A stretch of 46,489 bases of DNA from contig PIVQ01000008.1 in assembly GCA_003354055.1 (NCBI GenBank), forward strand, positions 1-46,489. The letters run 5' to 3'. Below the pieces are notes generated by a model that did not search any database, was not told the DNA's origin, and saw nothing but the letters and a program-made list of their open reading frames with translations. A program made the position numbers and the translations under genes. Positions 10,044 through 18,789 of this stretch are shown one piece after another. Positions within the stretch are counted from its first letter, which is position 1. Every line of letters begins with the position of its first letter. The stretch is from Desulfobacteraceae bacterium (GTDB taxonomy: Bacteria > Desulfobacterota > Desulfobacteria > Desulfobacterales > Desulfobacteraceae).

Positions 10044-11422
10044 AACATTTTTTTATAAAAAACTGTATACCGATCACGCTTTTTAGCCTCACCCTTGGGC
10101 TGGTATTCCTGTCCATGCTGATTCATACCCAGAAGTTCGGTCAGTCTCTGAGCACCGTGGAGCGGATTCAACAGACCGGTAAACTTCGGCTGATCACTGC
10201 GAACGCCATCAATACCTATTATTACTACGAAGGCCGCCCCACAGGGTTTGAATACGATTTGGCCATGGAACTTGCCAAATACATGAATGTGGAATTAGAT
10301 ATTGTATCCCCCGGATGGAACAATATGTTCGCCTACCTTGACCAGGGAAAAGGGGACTTTATTGCAGCGGGTCTTGCCATCACACGGGAACGGCTTGAGG
10401 ATGCAGACTTTTCAATTCCCTATATGACCATCCAGCAGCGTATCATCCACCACAATCTTGTTTTCGGCCCTAAAAACATCGATGATATGGTATTTCGGAC
10501 CTTTCATGTACGCCGTGGCACCTCATATAATTCCCGGCTGGCGGAGATAAAAAAATCAGGGATTGACCTTGAGTATATTCTCCATGACAACACACCCACC
10601 GAAGAACTGATTGCCATGGTCCACGACCGGCAGATTAAATTTACCATAGGCGATTCCAATATTGCCCTGCTCAATAAACGGTATTTTCCGGATATCCAGA
10701 TCGGCATTCCGGTTCAGGAAAAAGAGAGCCTGGCATGGGCCGTGCGCAAGGACGATAAAGAGATGCTTAAAGAGATCAACCGGTTTCTTCTCTATGCCAA
10801 TGAAAAAGGCATACTCAAAGGCATCACTGAAAAATATTATGAAAACGCACGGGACTTTGATGTATATGAACTGAAAAAATTCCACAAACGGGTACAGACC
10901 CGACTTCCCAGGTACAAGGATGTCATTGTGGAAGAATCCGCAAAATACGGATTTGACTGGCGGCTGGTTGCGGCTGTGGTCTATCAGGAATCTCATTTTA
11001 ATCCCAGTGCCAAAAGCTTTACAAATGTCCGTGGGCTGATGCAGGTTACCAATGCAACGGCAAAAGAAATGGGCATATCCAACCGCTTGAATCCAAAGGA
11101 AAGCATAAGGGCCGGTATCAAATACCTTAACCTGATGTACCAGCGGTTTAATCACATTGAAGATGAATACCAGCGGCTGTTATTTGCCCTGGCCAGTTAT
11201 AATATCGGATACGGTCATGTAAAAGACGCCTTAAAAATTGCAGAAAATAAAGGCTATGACACCCAGACCTGGCAGGCTTTGAAGACCACATTGCCCCTTT
11301 TATCCAAAGCCGGCTACTACAAGAATACCCGGCACGGGTATGCCAGAGGGTGGGAACCTGTTCAATATGTGGAACGGATTCTGACCTATTTTGATATTCT
11401 GAAACAGAAAACCTTATCCTGA
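10040..11422 (+). CDS. mltF: Membrane-bound lytic murein transglycosylase F
   Basis: A two-domain enzyme of 460 residues. An N-terminal signal or anchor (residues about 8-28, hydrophobic) is followed by a family 3 solute-binding-like domain (about 45-270; begins [28 protein letters not shown]) and a C-terminal lysozyme-like SLT domain (about 295-450). The catalytic glutamate is in YQESHFNP at about residue 317; GLMQVT and [10 protein letters not shown] are further SLT motifs. It cleaves glycan strands to form 1,6-anhydromuramyl ends, acting in the periplasm. Its start codon overlaps the parC stop, so it is probably translationally coupled to parC; a functional link to the topoisomerase is not obvious. 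Confidence 0.9.
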   Translation: MKHFFIKNCIPITLFSLTLGLVFLSMLIHTQKFGQSLSTVERIQQTGKLRLITANAINTYYYYEGRPTGFEYDLAMELAKYMNVELDIVSPGWNNMFAYLDQGKGDFIAAGLAITRERLEDADFSIPYMTIQQRIIHHNLVFGPKNIDDMVFRTFHVRRGTSYNSRLAEIKKSGIDLEYILHDNTPTEELIAMVHDRQIKFTIGDSNIALLNKRYFPDIQIGIPVQEKESLAWAVRKDDKEMLKEINRFLLYANEKGILKGITEKYYENARDFDVYELKKFHKRVQTRLPRYKDVIVEESAKYGFDWRLVAAVVYQESHFNPSAKSFTNVRGLMQVTNATAKEMGISNRLNPKESIRAGIKYLNLMYQRFNHIEDEYQRLLFALASYNIGYGHVKDALKIAENKGYDTQTWQALKTTLPLLSKAGYYKNTRHGYARGWEPVQYVERILTYFDILKQKTLS

Positions 11423-11446
11423 TCCTTGGTACGGGATATCAGGATA
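11415..11446. repeat. Inverted repeat spanning the mltF stop codon
   Basis: TATCCTGAT (11415-11423) and ATCAGGATA (11438-11446) are perfect 9-bp reverse complements with a 14-base loop. The stem includes the mltF stop. No T-tract follows, so it is not a classical terminator. It may protect the mltF mRNA end or be a processing site ahead of rng. Confidence 0.45.
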
Positions 11447-11551
11447 GACCATAAACCGTTTGACATGCGCGTTTCAATCGATTAGGTATCCAAAGGGTAG
11501 CCGTTTATAGCGCCGGTCAAATCATACAAATTTAAGAGAATGAGAAATTGA

Positions 11552-13009
11552 ATGACTAGAAAATTACTGATCAATGCACTGGATCCGGAAGAAAACAGGA
11601 TTGCGGCGGTTTTTGATAACAAACTGGATCAATTCCACATCGAGACCGCTGCCAAGGAAGTCACCAAGGGGAATATCTACAAAGGTATTGTTACCCGTGT
11701 GGAACAAAGTCTCCAGGCGGTTTTTGTGGATTATGGTGCCAACAAAAACGGATTTTTGCAGAAAAATGAAATCCATCCGGATTATTTTCAGGAAGTTGAG
11801 AAAAAAGACAAGGCCCTGTTCAACCTGATTAAAAAGGGCCAGGAATTGATTGTCCAGGTGAGCAAGGATACCGTCAGCCAAAAAGGGGCCATGCTCACCA
11901 CCTATATCTCCCTGCCCGGAAGATTTGGCGTACTCATGCCGGGTAATACCACCCGGGGGGTATCCAGAAAAATCAATGAAGATGAAGAAAGAAAGCGGCT
12001 GGTTAAGATCCTGAAAGGCATGAAAATCGCTGAAGGATTCGGCATGATTGTCAGGACCGCCGGAAAAGGGGCGACCAAGACCCTGCTCACTGCAGATTTA
12101 AAATATTTGATGCGGGTGTGGAAAAATATTGACAAACAGGCCATGGAAAACCAGGCCCCCTGCCTGCTGTACAAAGAGCAGAGCCTGGCGGTCCGCTCCT
12201 TAAGAGATTATTTTACCACCGATATCAAGGAAATCCTCATTGACAGTCCCGAGACCTTTAAAGAGGTTAGAGAATTTATCGGGTTGATTGCCCCGAAACA
12301 GAAAAACATCGTCCGGCTGTTCAAAGGGGAAAAACCCATTTTCACCAAATACCAGCTGGAAGAACAGATCTCATCCATCTACCGCAGGGAGGTCCCGCTT
12401 AAATCCGGAGGCTTTCTTGTGATCGAACAGACCGAAGCCCTGGTCTCCATTGACGTAAACTCAGGCAAATCCACCAAAAAGAAAAATATTGAAGAGACTG
12501 CCTTTCACACCAATCTTGAGTCGGCCGAAGAAGTGGCCCGCCAGTTGCGGCTCCGGGACATGGGCGGTCTGATCGTGGTGGACTTCATTGACATGAAGGA
12601 ACGCCGGCATAAAGCTGAGATCACAAAGACCTTGAAAAAACATCTTAAAGCAGACAAGGCTAAGACCAAAGTGGGTGGTATCACCACATTCGGGCTGCTG
12701 GAGATGTCCAGACAACGCATCCGCCACTCCATTACCTATGGGGCCTATGACACCTGCAAACATTGCAACGGCCGCGGTATGACCCCTTCTATGGAAACCC
12801 AAGGTCTTGCATTTTTGCGGCAACTGACCCTTAAAACCCTGAAGGCGGAAAAAAATCAGAAAATCCAATGTCATTTACCTGCGGACGTGGCCTACTTTAT
12901 TTTGAACACCAAACGGGAAGAACTTATTGACTTCGAAACCAAACGGGAGGTAATCATCTCCATTGAAATCGATCCGGATATGGTTTCCGGTGAAAGCCGG
13001 ATCAACTAA
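11552..13009 (+). CDS. rng: Ribonuclease E/G family endoribonuclease
   Basis: 485 residues, the size of RNase G rather than full-length RNase E. It cuts single-stranded, 5'-monophosphorylated RNA in rRNA maturation and mRNA decay. The S1-like RNA-binding domain is near the N-terminus (KGNIYKGIVTRVEQSLQAVFVDYG). The DNase I-like catalytic part has the metal-binding aspartates in SIDVNSGK (about residue 301) and VVDFIDM (about residue 344). The zinc-link is CKHCNGRG. The C-terminal small domain is present, and there is no degradosome scaffold tail. The ATG at 11552 follows a purine-rich leader. A 129-bp gap separates it from mltF; TTGACA occurs at 11460-11465 but without a convincing -10. Confidence 0.92.
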   Translation: MTRKLLINALDPEENRIAAVFDNKLDQFHIETAAKEVTKGNIYKGIVTRVEQSLQAVFVDYGANKNGFLQKNEIHPDYFQEVEKKDKALFNLIKKGQELIVQVSKDTVSQKGAMLTTYISLPGRFGVLMPGNTTRGVSRKINEDEERKRLVKILKGMKIAEGFGMIVRTAGKGATKTLLTADLKYLMRVWKNIDKQAMENQAPCLLYKEQSLAVRSLRDYFTTDIKEILIDSPETFKEVREFIGLIAPKQKNIVRLFKGEKPIFTKYQLEEQISSIYRREVPLKSGGFLVIEQTEALVSIDVNSGKSTKKKNIEETAFHTNLESAEEVARQLRLRDMGGLIVVDFIDMKERRHKAEITKTLKKHLKADKAKTKVGGITTFGLLEMSRQRIRHSITYGAYDTCKHCNGRGMTPSMETQGLAFLRQLTLKTLKAEKNQKIQCHLPADVAYFILNTKREELIDFETKREVIISIEIDPDMVSGESRIN

Positions 13010-13100
13010 AGACCTTTTACCTAACTTTCGACCGTCTTGACAATATCGGCTGATTTGTTGTAAGTGGAACAGTTTCAACAGGATTTTAAAAGGAGGAATG

Positions 13101-13934
13101 ATGCGCCGGGACATTAAAAATAGCAAACAGAAAACACTTATTCTGATCGGTATTGCTGTGGTTGCATGTGTTGGCGTACTGGCCTTTTTAACTTCCCGGG
13201 ACAGACATCCCCAAAAAAACACAGGCAAAACGCCTGTACAGCAAGGGGACATTAAACAAGAAAACAATACCCAATCCGCAAATGGGGAACCTACGCAGCC
13301 CCTTGTAATCACCGGTGAAATAAAAACACCCACAACTATTGATTACAAGAATCTGGAACAGGATGAAGACCTTAAAGCAATGATGGGTGACCGGAAAAAA
13401 AGCCTGGGGATCAAAAAGAGCCTGGATATGATTGTAAAGTCTGATGAATCATTTACCGTGGGCGAATCCACCGTTTCCATGCAAAAGATTCTGGAAAAGG
13501 CCTTTACCCAGGAAGGCCAAGTTTTCCAGGAAGAGATTACCGAATCAGGCTTAGCCAAACCCACAAAGATCAGAGAATACGGAATCTATGTGGTACAGCC
13601 CGGTGACAATATCTGGAATATCCATTTCAGGATCCTGCGGGACTATTACACCGCCAAGGGGATTCCCGTGGAAGAAAAGGCGGATGAACCCGGGAATACC
13701 GGTATGAGTTCCGGTGTAGGCAAAATTTTAAAATTTTCAGAAACAATGGTGATCATCTATAACCTGATCGAAGAAAAGGTGACTCAGGATATAGATATCA
13801 TCGACCCCTTAAGCAAAGTGGTTGTCTATAATATGGACGCGGTGTTTTCCCTGCTTGAGGAAATAAATTTTGACAATGTAAACAGGCTCCAGTTTGATGG
13901 AAAAAACATCTGGATACCTGCAAAAAAATCATAA
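13101..13934 (+). CDS. Membrane-anchored protein with a C-terminal LysM-like domain, unknown function
   Basis: About 277 residues. A basic N-terminus and a hydrophobic segment (about residues 12-30, LILIGIAVVACVGVLAFL) suggest an inner-membrane anchor with the rest in the periplasm. A low-complexity polar linker follows. The C-terminal half holds a LysM-like start (YGIYVVQPGDNIWNIHFRIL) and ends with GKNIWIPAKK, as LysM modules often end in a 'L.IP' motif. No catalytic domain is visible. AGGAGG at 13091-13096 is too close to ATG 13098, so ATG 13101 is preferred. The gene lies between rng and yajC and may share the Sec-operon transcript. Peptidoglycan binding is inference. Confidence 0.7.
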   Translation: MRRDIKNSKQKTLILIGIAVVACVGVLAFLTSRDRHPQKNTGKTPVQQGDIKQENNTQSANGEPTQPLVITGEIKTPTTIDYKNLEQDEDLKAMMGDRKKSLGIKKSLDMIVKSDESFTVGESTVSMQKILEKAFTQEGQVFQEEITESGLAKPTKIREYGIYVVQPGDNIWNIHFRILRDYYTAKGIPVEEKADEPGNTGMSSGVGKILKFSETMVIIYNLIEEKVTQDIDIIDPLSKVVVYNMDAVFSLLEEINFDNVNRLQFDGKNIWIPAKKS

Positions 13935-13965
13935 TTATTTTTAATTAGTGTGAAGGAGGAAGACC

Positions 13966-14307
13966 TTGATTAGTACAGCGTATGCAATGGGACAAACTGG
14001 GGGAGCAGCAGGATCGGCAGGTGGACTTGCCGGATTTTTACCGATCATTATTCTGTTTGCCATTTTCTATTTTCTTTTGATCCGGCCCCAGCAGAAAAAA
14101 GCCAAAGAACACAGAGATATGATTTCCAATCTCAAAAAAGGACAGCGGATTGTCACTTCAGGCGGTATTTACGGCACCATTTTGTCCATAGACGATACCA
14201 CCATCAGCCTTGAAATTGCTGAAAAAGTAAAAATTAAAATTTCCAGGGGTAATGTGGCTGCCCTGGTTACGGACAAAGAGCCTGCCCAGAAAAAAGAAAA
14301 GAAATAA
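13966..14307 (+). CDS. yajC: Preprotein translocase subunit YajC
   Basis: The small accessory subunit of the SecDF complex, 113 residues. It has one membrane segment (GFLPIIILFAIFYFLLIRPQ) followed by the diagnostic RPQQKKAKEH and a cytoplasmic domain with LKKGQRIVTSGGIYGTI. The start is TTG at 13966, with AGGAGG six bases upstream; there is no better ATG, since the next in frame is inside the N-terminal region. It is directly upstream of secD, the usual order. Confidence 0.94.
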   Translation: MISTAYAMGQTGGAAGSAGGLAGFLPIIILFAIFYFLLIRPQQKKAKEHRDMISNLKKGQRIVTSGGIYGTILSIDDTTISLEIAEKVKIKISRGNVAALVTDKEPAQKKEKK

Positions 14308-14336
14308 CCCTTTCCTTAAGCTTAGGAGTGATGAGA

Positions 14337-15908
14337 TTGAAATTATTTACCTTTAAACGCGTATTGATTCTGGGTACTGTTATAGCAGCGATTGTCTGTC
14401 TTCTCCCCACCTTTACGAATACCTGGCCCCATAAAAAAATCAATCTGGGCCTGGATCTTCAAGGGGGGATGCACCTGGTTCTTGAAGTTGAAAATGAAAA
14501 AGCGGTTGAAGCCGAACTTGAACGCACCATTGCCGAACTAAAGAAGGATTTGAGACAAGAAGGGCTCAAACATCTTGGGATTACCCGTACTGATAACAGC
14601 ATTCTTGCTAAGATTTCAGGCCGGGAAAATAAGGAAGCGGTTGAAAAACTCCTTTCCGAAGATTATTCAAACCTTGAGATTCCATCCACAGAGGACATAA
14701 CCGACGGCGTATCCTTTACCCTTCAGTTGCCGGAAAAGGAGATGGCCTCCATTAAGAAGATGGCCACTGAACAGGCCCTGGAAACCATCCGTAACAGGAT
14801 AGACGAATTTGGTGTATCAGAACCGGATTTAAGAATCCAGGGATCCAACCGGATACTGCTTCAGCTTCCCGGTATCGAAGAACCGGACCGTGCAAAAAAA
14901 CTTATCGGTAAAACAGCTCTGCTGACCTTCAAGCTTGTCAATGATGAGGCTGATATCACTGCAGCGATTAATGGAAACCCGCCTGTAGGATCTGAAATTT
15001 TATATAAAGAAATCAGAGACAAAACCACAGGAACTGTTGTATCCCGTACACCCTACCTCATTAAAAAGCAGGTGCTTCTGGACGGCAGTCAGCTCGTCAA
15101 TGCACGGGTTGAATTTGACCAGTTTCAGCAGCCTCAGGTTGGAATTGAGTTCAGCAGGAAAGGGGCCAGAATATTTGACCGCATTACTGATCAGAATGTA
15201 AATAAGCGTCTGGCCATTGTTTTGGATAACAAGGTTTACTCTGCACCCAATATCAATGAACGGATTGCCGGCGGTAAAGCAAGTATAAGCGGCCAGTTCT
15301 CTCTGGACGAGGCCAAAGACCTTGCCATCGCGCTGAGAGCAGGTTCCCTGCCCGCGCCTGTTCATATTATTGAAGAGCGGACTGTAGGACCAACTCTAGG
15401 CAAGGATTCCGTGGATATGGGACTGATGTCCATGATGGTAGGCGGTGCCCTGGTAATACTGTTCATGGCCATTTACTACAAAGGGGCGGGTTGTATTGCC
15501 GATCTGGCTCTGATTGTCAACATCATTCTCATCGGCGGCGGTCTGGCAGCATTTGGGGCCACGCTGACCCTGCCGGGTATTGCCGGTATCATCCTTACCA
15601 TCGGTATGGCTGTGGATGCCAATGTTATTATTTTTGAAAGAATACGTGAAGAACTCAGATCGGGGAAAACACCTCTGGCAGCAGTACATGCCGGATATGA
15701 CCGTGCCACCCTGACCATTCTGGATGCCAATGTGACCACATTGATTGCTGCGGCTGTTCTGTTTCAATTCGGAACCGGTGCCGTCCAGGGTTTCGCCCTG
15801 ACATTGGGTCTGGGAATCATGGCCAGTCTGTTTACGGCCCTGATTCTGTCCAAGAGCCTTTATGACTTTATTCTTCAGAATAAGCAATCATCTACTCTCA
15901 GTATATAA
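14337..15908 (+). CDS. secD: Protein translocase subunit SecD
   Basis: A proton-motive-force-driven component of protein export. DLQGGMHLVLEV after the first membrane segment, the long periplasmic P1 domain, and the RND-type membrane block at the end (VGPTLGKDSV, TIGMAVDANVIIFERIREEL) identify SecD. Length is about 523 residues. The start is ambiguous: GTG 14328, ATG 14331 and TTG 14337 are in frame. AGGAG at 14324-14328 sits only 2 bases before the ATG but 8 bases before the TTG, which favours TTG. The choice changes at most three residues. secF follows 12 bp downstream. Confidence 0.95.
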   Translation: MKLFTFKRVLILGTVIAAIVCLLPTFTNTWPHKKINLGLDLQGGMHLVLEVENEKAVEAELERTIAELKKDLRQEGLKHLGITRTDNSILAKISGRENKEAVEKLLSEDYSNLEIPSTEDITDGVSFTLQLPEKEMASIKKMATEQALETIRNRIDEFGVSEPDLRIQGSNRILLQLPGIEEPDRAKKLIGKTALLTFKLVNDEADITAAINGNPPVGSEILYKEIRDKTTGTVVSRTPYLIKKQVLLDGSQLVNARVEFDQFQQPQVGIEFSRKGARIFDRITDQNVNKRLAIVLDNKVYSAPNINERIAGGKASISGQFSLDEAKDLAIALRAGSLPAPVHIIEERTVGPTLGKDSVDMGLMSMMVGGALVILFMAIYYKGAGCIADLALIVNIILIGGGLAAFGATLTLPGIAGIILTIGMAVDANVIIFERIREELRSGKTPLAAVHAGYDRATLTILDANVTTLIAAAVLFQFGTGAVQGFALTLGLGIMASLFTALILSKSLYDFILQNKQSSTLSI

Positions 15909-15920
15909 GGAAATTTTATA

Positions 15921-16955
15921 ATGCAGTTTATCAAGTCTGATGTTAATATAGACTTTCTGGGAAAACAGAAAATCGGGTTCTTTTTTTCGATGGTACTTAT
16001 TCTTGCCGGTCTGGTCTCCCTGGTCATACACAAAGGACCCAACTACGGTATTGATTTTGTCGGCGGCACCCTGATTCAGGTAAAGTTCACCCAGGCGGTT
16101 GAAGTAGGTGACATCCGGACAGGCCTTAATGACCTTGGACTCAAAGATGTTTCCGTACAGGGTTTTGGCCAGAACCAGGACAATGAATACCTGATACGAA
16201 CTTCCAATGCCCATGCCCTGGGCGAAAATATGGCAGAAACCCTGACCAAGGGATTGACAGATGCCACAACCCTTACGCCAAAAATCCGGCGGGTTGAAAT
16301 GGTAGGACCTCAGGTGGGTGAAGATCTTAAGAAAAAGGCTCTTTTGGCCATTTTCTACTCTCTGTTGTTTATCACAATCTATATCTCCGGGCGGTTTGAA
16401 CAAAAATGGACCATTGCCGGTATCACAGCCGGCGCATTGATGACAGCGGTCTATTTTCTGTCCGTATTCAACGTATCTATGGCGTTTTTGATAGCCGCAG
16501 CTCTCGTGGTCAGCCTGGCCCTGTTCTGGACCCTGCGACTGAAATTTGCCATGGGGGCCATTGTGGCCCTGATCCATGATGTATTTATTACCGTGGGCAT
16601 ATTTTCATTGTTGAACCTGGACTTTTCCCTGCCCATTATTGCAGCTCTGCTGACCATTATCGGGTATTCTCTCAACGATACCATTATCGTATTTGACAGG
16701 ATCCGGGAAAACATTAAGGGCACCACAGACAAAGCAGCCTTGCCGGAACTGTTCAACAAAAGTATCAATGAGACGCTTTCCAGAACTGTTTTGACCTCTT
16801 TGACAACGTTAATTGTTCTTCTGGCCCTGTTTTTTCTGGGCGGTGAAATTATCCATAATTTTGCCCTGGCCATGATCATCGGTGTGGTCATCGGAACCTT
16901 TTCCTCCATCTTTGTTGCAACCCCCATTGTGCTTGCAGCCCAGAACAAAGGATAA
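15921..16955 (+). CDS. secF: Protein translocase subunit SecF
   Basis: The partner of SecD in the SecDF-YajC complex, 344 residues with six predicted membrane segments. GIDFVGGTLIQVKF after the first segment is the SecF/SecD periplasmic signature; the C-terminal half has YSLNDTIIVFDRIREN, the family motif in the fourth membrane region. About 45 hydrophobic residues around 150-200 look like an extended membrane stretch. AAGGA precedes the ATG. The next gene (cpoB) starts 4 bp after the stop, and its ribosome site overlaps the 3' end of secF. Confidence 0.95.
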   Translation: MQFIKSDVNIDFLGKQKIGFFFSMVLILAGLVSLVIHKGPNYGIDFVGGTLIQVKFTQAVEVGDIRTGLNDLGLKDVSVQGFGQNQDNEYLIRTSNAHALGENMAETLTKGLTDATTLTPKIRRVEMVGPQVGEDLKKKALLAIFYSLLFITIYISGRFEQKWTIAGITAGALMTAVYFLSVFNVSMAFLIAAALVVSLALFWTLRLKFAMGAIVALIHDVFITVGIFSLLNLDFSLPIIAALLTIIGYSLNDTIIVFDRIRENIKGTTDKAALPELFNKSINETLSRTVLTSLTTLIVLLALFFLGGEIIHNFALAMIIGVVIGTFSSIFVATPIVLAAQNKG

Positions 16956-16959
16956 ATCC

Positions 16960-17655
16960 ATGTTTCCGGCAAAACGATTTAAGATTCTTGTTGTTTTTCT
17001 TAGCCTTGCCCTTTTGGTGTTTCCCTCATGTTCAACCCTTGACTATTTTAAGTCAAAACCTGAGCAAACGGAAAATGCAGATACCGCAACCGGCCAGACA
17101 GAGACTAACGCTTTAGACGCCGCTTTTGAAGATACCACAAGTGTGGATACGACTGAGGTAGAAGTCAAAGACACTCATATTGAAAATCTTGAAGATAAAA
17201 TCGTTTTGCTGGAAAATAAGGTCAGCACATTAGAAAGCCAGGTGGCCGGACAGAAAAAGGTGATATACACCGTTGAATATTCTGATCCGGCCCAACTTTA
17301 TAAAGAGGCCCGTACGCTGCTGCTTGCAAATGACATTGACAATGCCGCAGATCTCTTTTCCACCTTTGCCAAGAAGCACCCCGACCATGCCCTGGCAGAC
17401 AATGCCATGTACTGGCTGGGGGAATGCCATTATACCACGGGCAAATACCAAACAGCGGTTACCGTGTTCAAGGATCTTGTCAAAACATATCCCAAGGCGG
17501 AAAAGGTGCCTGATGCCATGCTAAAGACCGGCTACGCCTATCTGTCCATGGATGATGTAAACCGGGCCAGTCATTTTCTCAAACAGGTCATCAAAAAATA
17601 CCCGTTTTCACCTGCAGCTGAAAAAGCTCATGACAAACTAAAGGACTTTCAATAG
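16960..17655 (+). CDS. cpoB: Tol-Pal-associated TPR lipoprotein CpoB/YbgF
   Basis: 231 residues. It has a signal peptide with a lipobox-like VFPSC (cysteine 24, not a perfect lipobox), an acidic linker, and a short coiled coil (about 75-100; IENLEDKIVLLENKVSTLESQV). Three TPR units follow (about 115-225; AMYWLGECHYTTGKYQTAV, AMLKTGYAYLSM). This is the layout of CpoB, which coordinates peptidoglycan synthesis with outer-membrane constriction. No tol or pal genes are in the window. The frame is open upstream inside secF, but ATG 16960 has AAGGA seven bases before it. Function is assigned by architecture. Confidence 0.82.
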   Translation: MFPAKRFKILVVFLSLALLVFPSCSTLDYFKSKPEQTENADTATGQTETNALDAAFEDTTSVDTTEVEVKDTHIENLEDKIVLLENKVSTLESQVAGQKKVIYTVEYSDPAQLYKEARTLLLANDIDNAADLFSTFAKKHPDHALADNAMYWLGECHYTTGKYQTAVTVFKDLVKTYPKAEKVPDAMLKTGYAYLSMDDVNRASHFLKQVIKKYPFSPAAEKAHDKLKDFQ

Positions 17656-17665
17656 CCATTTTGGA

Positions 17666-18787
17666 ATGGATCCTCATACGGATAAATATCTGCCCTGGTT
17701 TATACTCAAAGAACTCCCTTTGCTTAGCGATCGGCTGCTCAAGCGTCTGATCCAAGCACTCAAAACCCCTGAAGCCATTCTCAATGCCCATCCTAAAACC
17801 CTTGCTACTGTGAAGGGACTGGGTCCCAAGACCATCAAGGCCATTACAGGCCACCGAAAATACAGGGACAAGGCCCGGACTGCATTGGATCCGATTCTCG
17901 CAAGTGAACTAAAAATAACCGTTCTTACCGACGCTCAATATCCAGGCTTACTCAAAGAGATTTCAGATCCCCCCCCTTTCTTGATTTATGACGGTCACCT
18001 GGATGCCAATGCCGGATGTGTCTCCATCGTGGGATCCAGAAAAGCAACCCGGTACGGACTAGACACAGCCGCACACCTGGCTAACAAACTTGCATCCAAA
18101 GGATTTACCGTGGTCAGCGGTATGGCCTTGGGGATAGATACTGCAGCCCACCTCGGGGCATTGAACGCATCAGGAAAAACCCTGGCCGTAATGGGATCGG
18201 GTATGGGACATATTTACCCCAGACAAAACCGTAAGCTCTACCAGCGGATAAGGGAGAACGGGGCTGTCCTGACAGAGTTTAACATGGATACACCTCCCCT
18301 GCCCGCTCATTTCCCACAGCGGAACCGCATAATTGCAGGATTGTCTGCCGGCACGATTGTAGTGGAGGCTGCGCAAAAAAGCGGTTCTCTGATCACTGCC
18401 AGGCTGGCGGGGGAGTATAACAGAGAGGTATTTGCCGTGCCCGGCAGTATCAAATCTTTCAACAGCCGAGGTACCCACTCCCTGATAAGACAAGGTGCCA
18501 GGCTTGTTGAAAATGAAATGGATATTATTGATGAGCTCCATCAATTTGTCCATTTTGAACCTGTATCTGGTACCAGCGACCCTTCATCAAAAAAAGCCAT
18601 CCCTATCATGGACAAAGTCAGAACGATGGTATATAAACATCTGGATTCTTATCCAAAACATATCGATACGATCATAGAGTTCACCGGAATGAAGAGCAGT
18701 GCAATCAATGCTGCGTTACTTGACATGGAATTGTCAGGCCTTATAGTACGTCATCCGGGAAACTATTTTTCAAAATCGGAGGAATAA
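17666..18787 (+). CDS. dprA: DNA-processing protein DprA
   Basis: 373 residues. DprA loads RecA on incoming single-stranded DNA and protects it; it is also kept in bacteria not known to be transformable. An N-terminal helix-hairpin-helix/SAM-like part (KGLGPKTIKAI) precedes the Rossmann-type core with the family signatures SIVGSRKATRYG, VVSGMALGIDTAAHLGAL, FPQRNRIIAGLS and GSLITARLAGEYNREVFAVPG. A C-terminal winged-helix (DML1-like) domain follows, covering about the last 65 residues. The gene starts 10 bp after cpoB. Its last codons carry the ribosome site of topA, the common dprA-topA arrangement. Confidence 0.94.
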   Translation: MDPHTDKYLPWFILKELPLLSDRLLKRLIQALKTPEAILNAHPKTLATVKGLGPKTIKAITGHRKYRDKARTALDPILASELKITVLTDAQYPGLLKEISDPPPFLIYDGHLDANAGCVSIVGSRKATRYGLDTAAHLANKLASKGFTVVSGMALGIDTAAHLGALNASGKTLAVMGSGMGHIYPRQNRKLYQRIRENGAVLTEFNMDTPPLPAHFPQRNRIIAGLSAGTIVVEAAQKSGSLITARLAGEYNREVFAVPGSIKSFNSRGTHSLIRQGARLVENEMDIIDELHQFVHFEPVSGTSDPSSKKAIPIMDKVRTMVYKHLDSYPKHIDTIIEFTGMKSSAINAALLDMELSGLIVRHPGNYFSKSEE

Positions 18788-18789
18788 AA

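Noticed and set aside
10556..11155. A 199-codon minus-strand frame opposite mltF
   Set aside because: It overlaps the catalytic SLT domain of mltF, and it has no recognisable domain.
11460..11489. Sigma70 promoter of rng starting with a perfect TTGACA
   Set aside because: No -10 hexamer matching more than two or three consensus positions lies at 16-18 bp spacing.
15888..16577. A 229-codon minus-strand frame opposite secF
   Set aside because: Its composition (many H, Q, G) is that of a mirror of a membrane protein gene, and secF is certain on the other strand.
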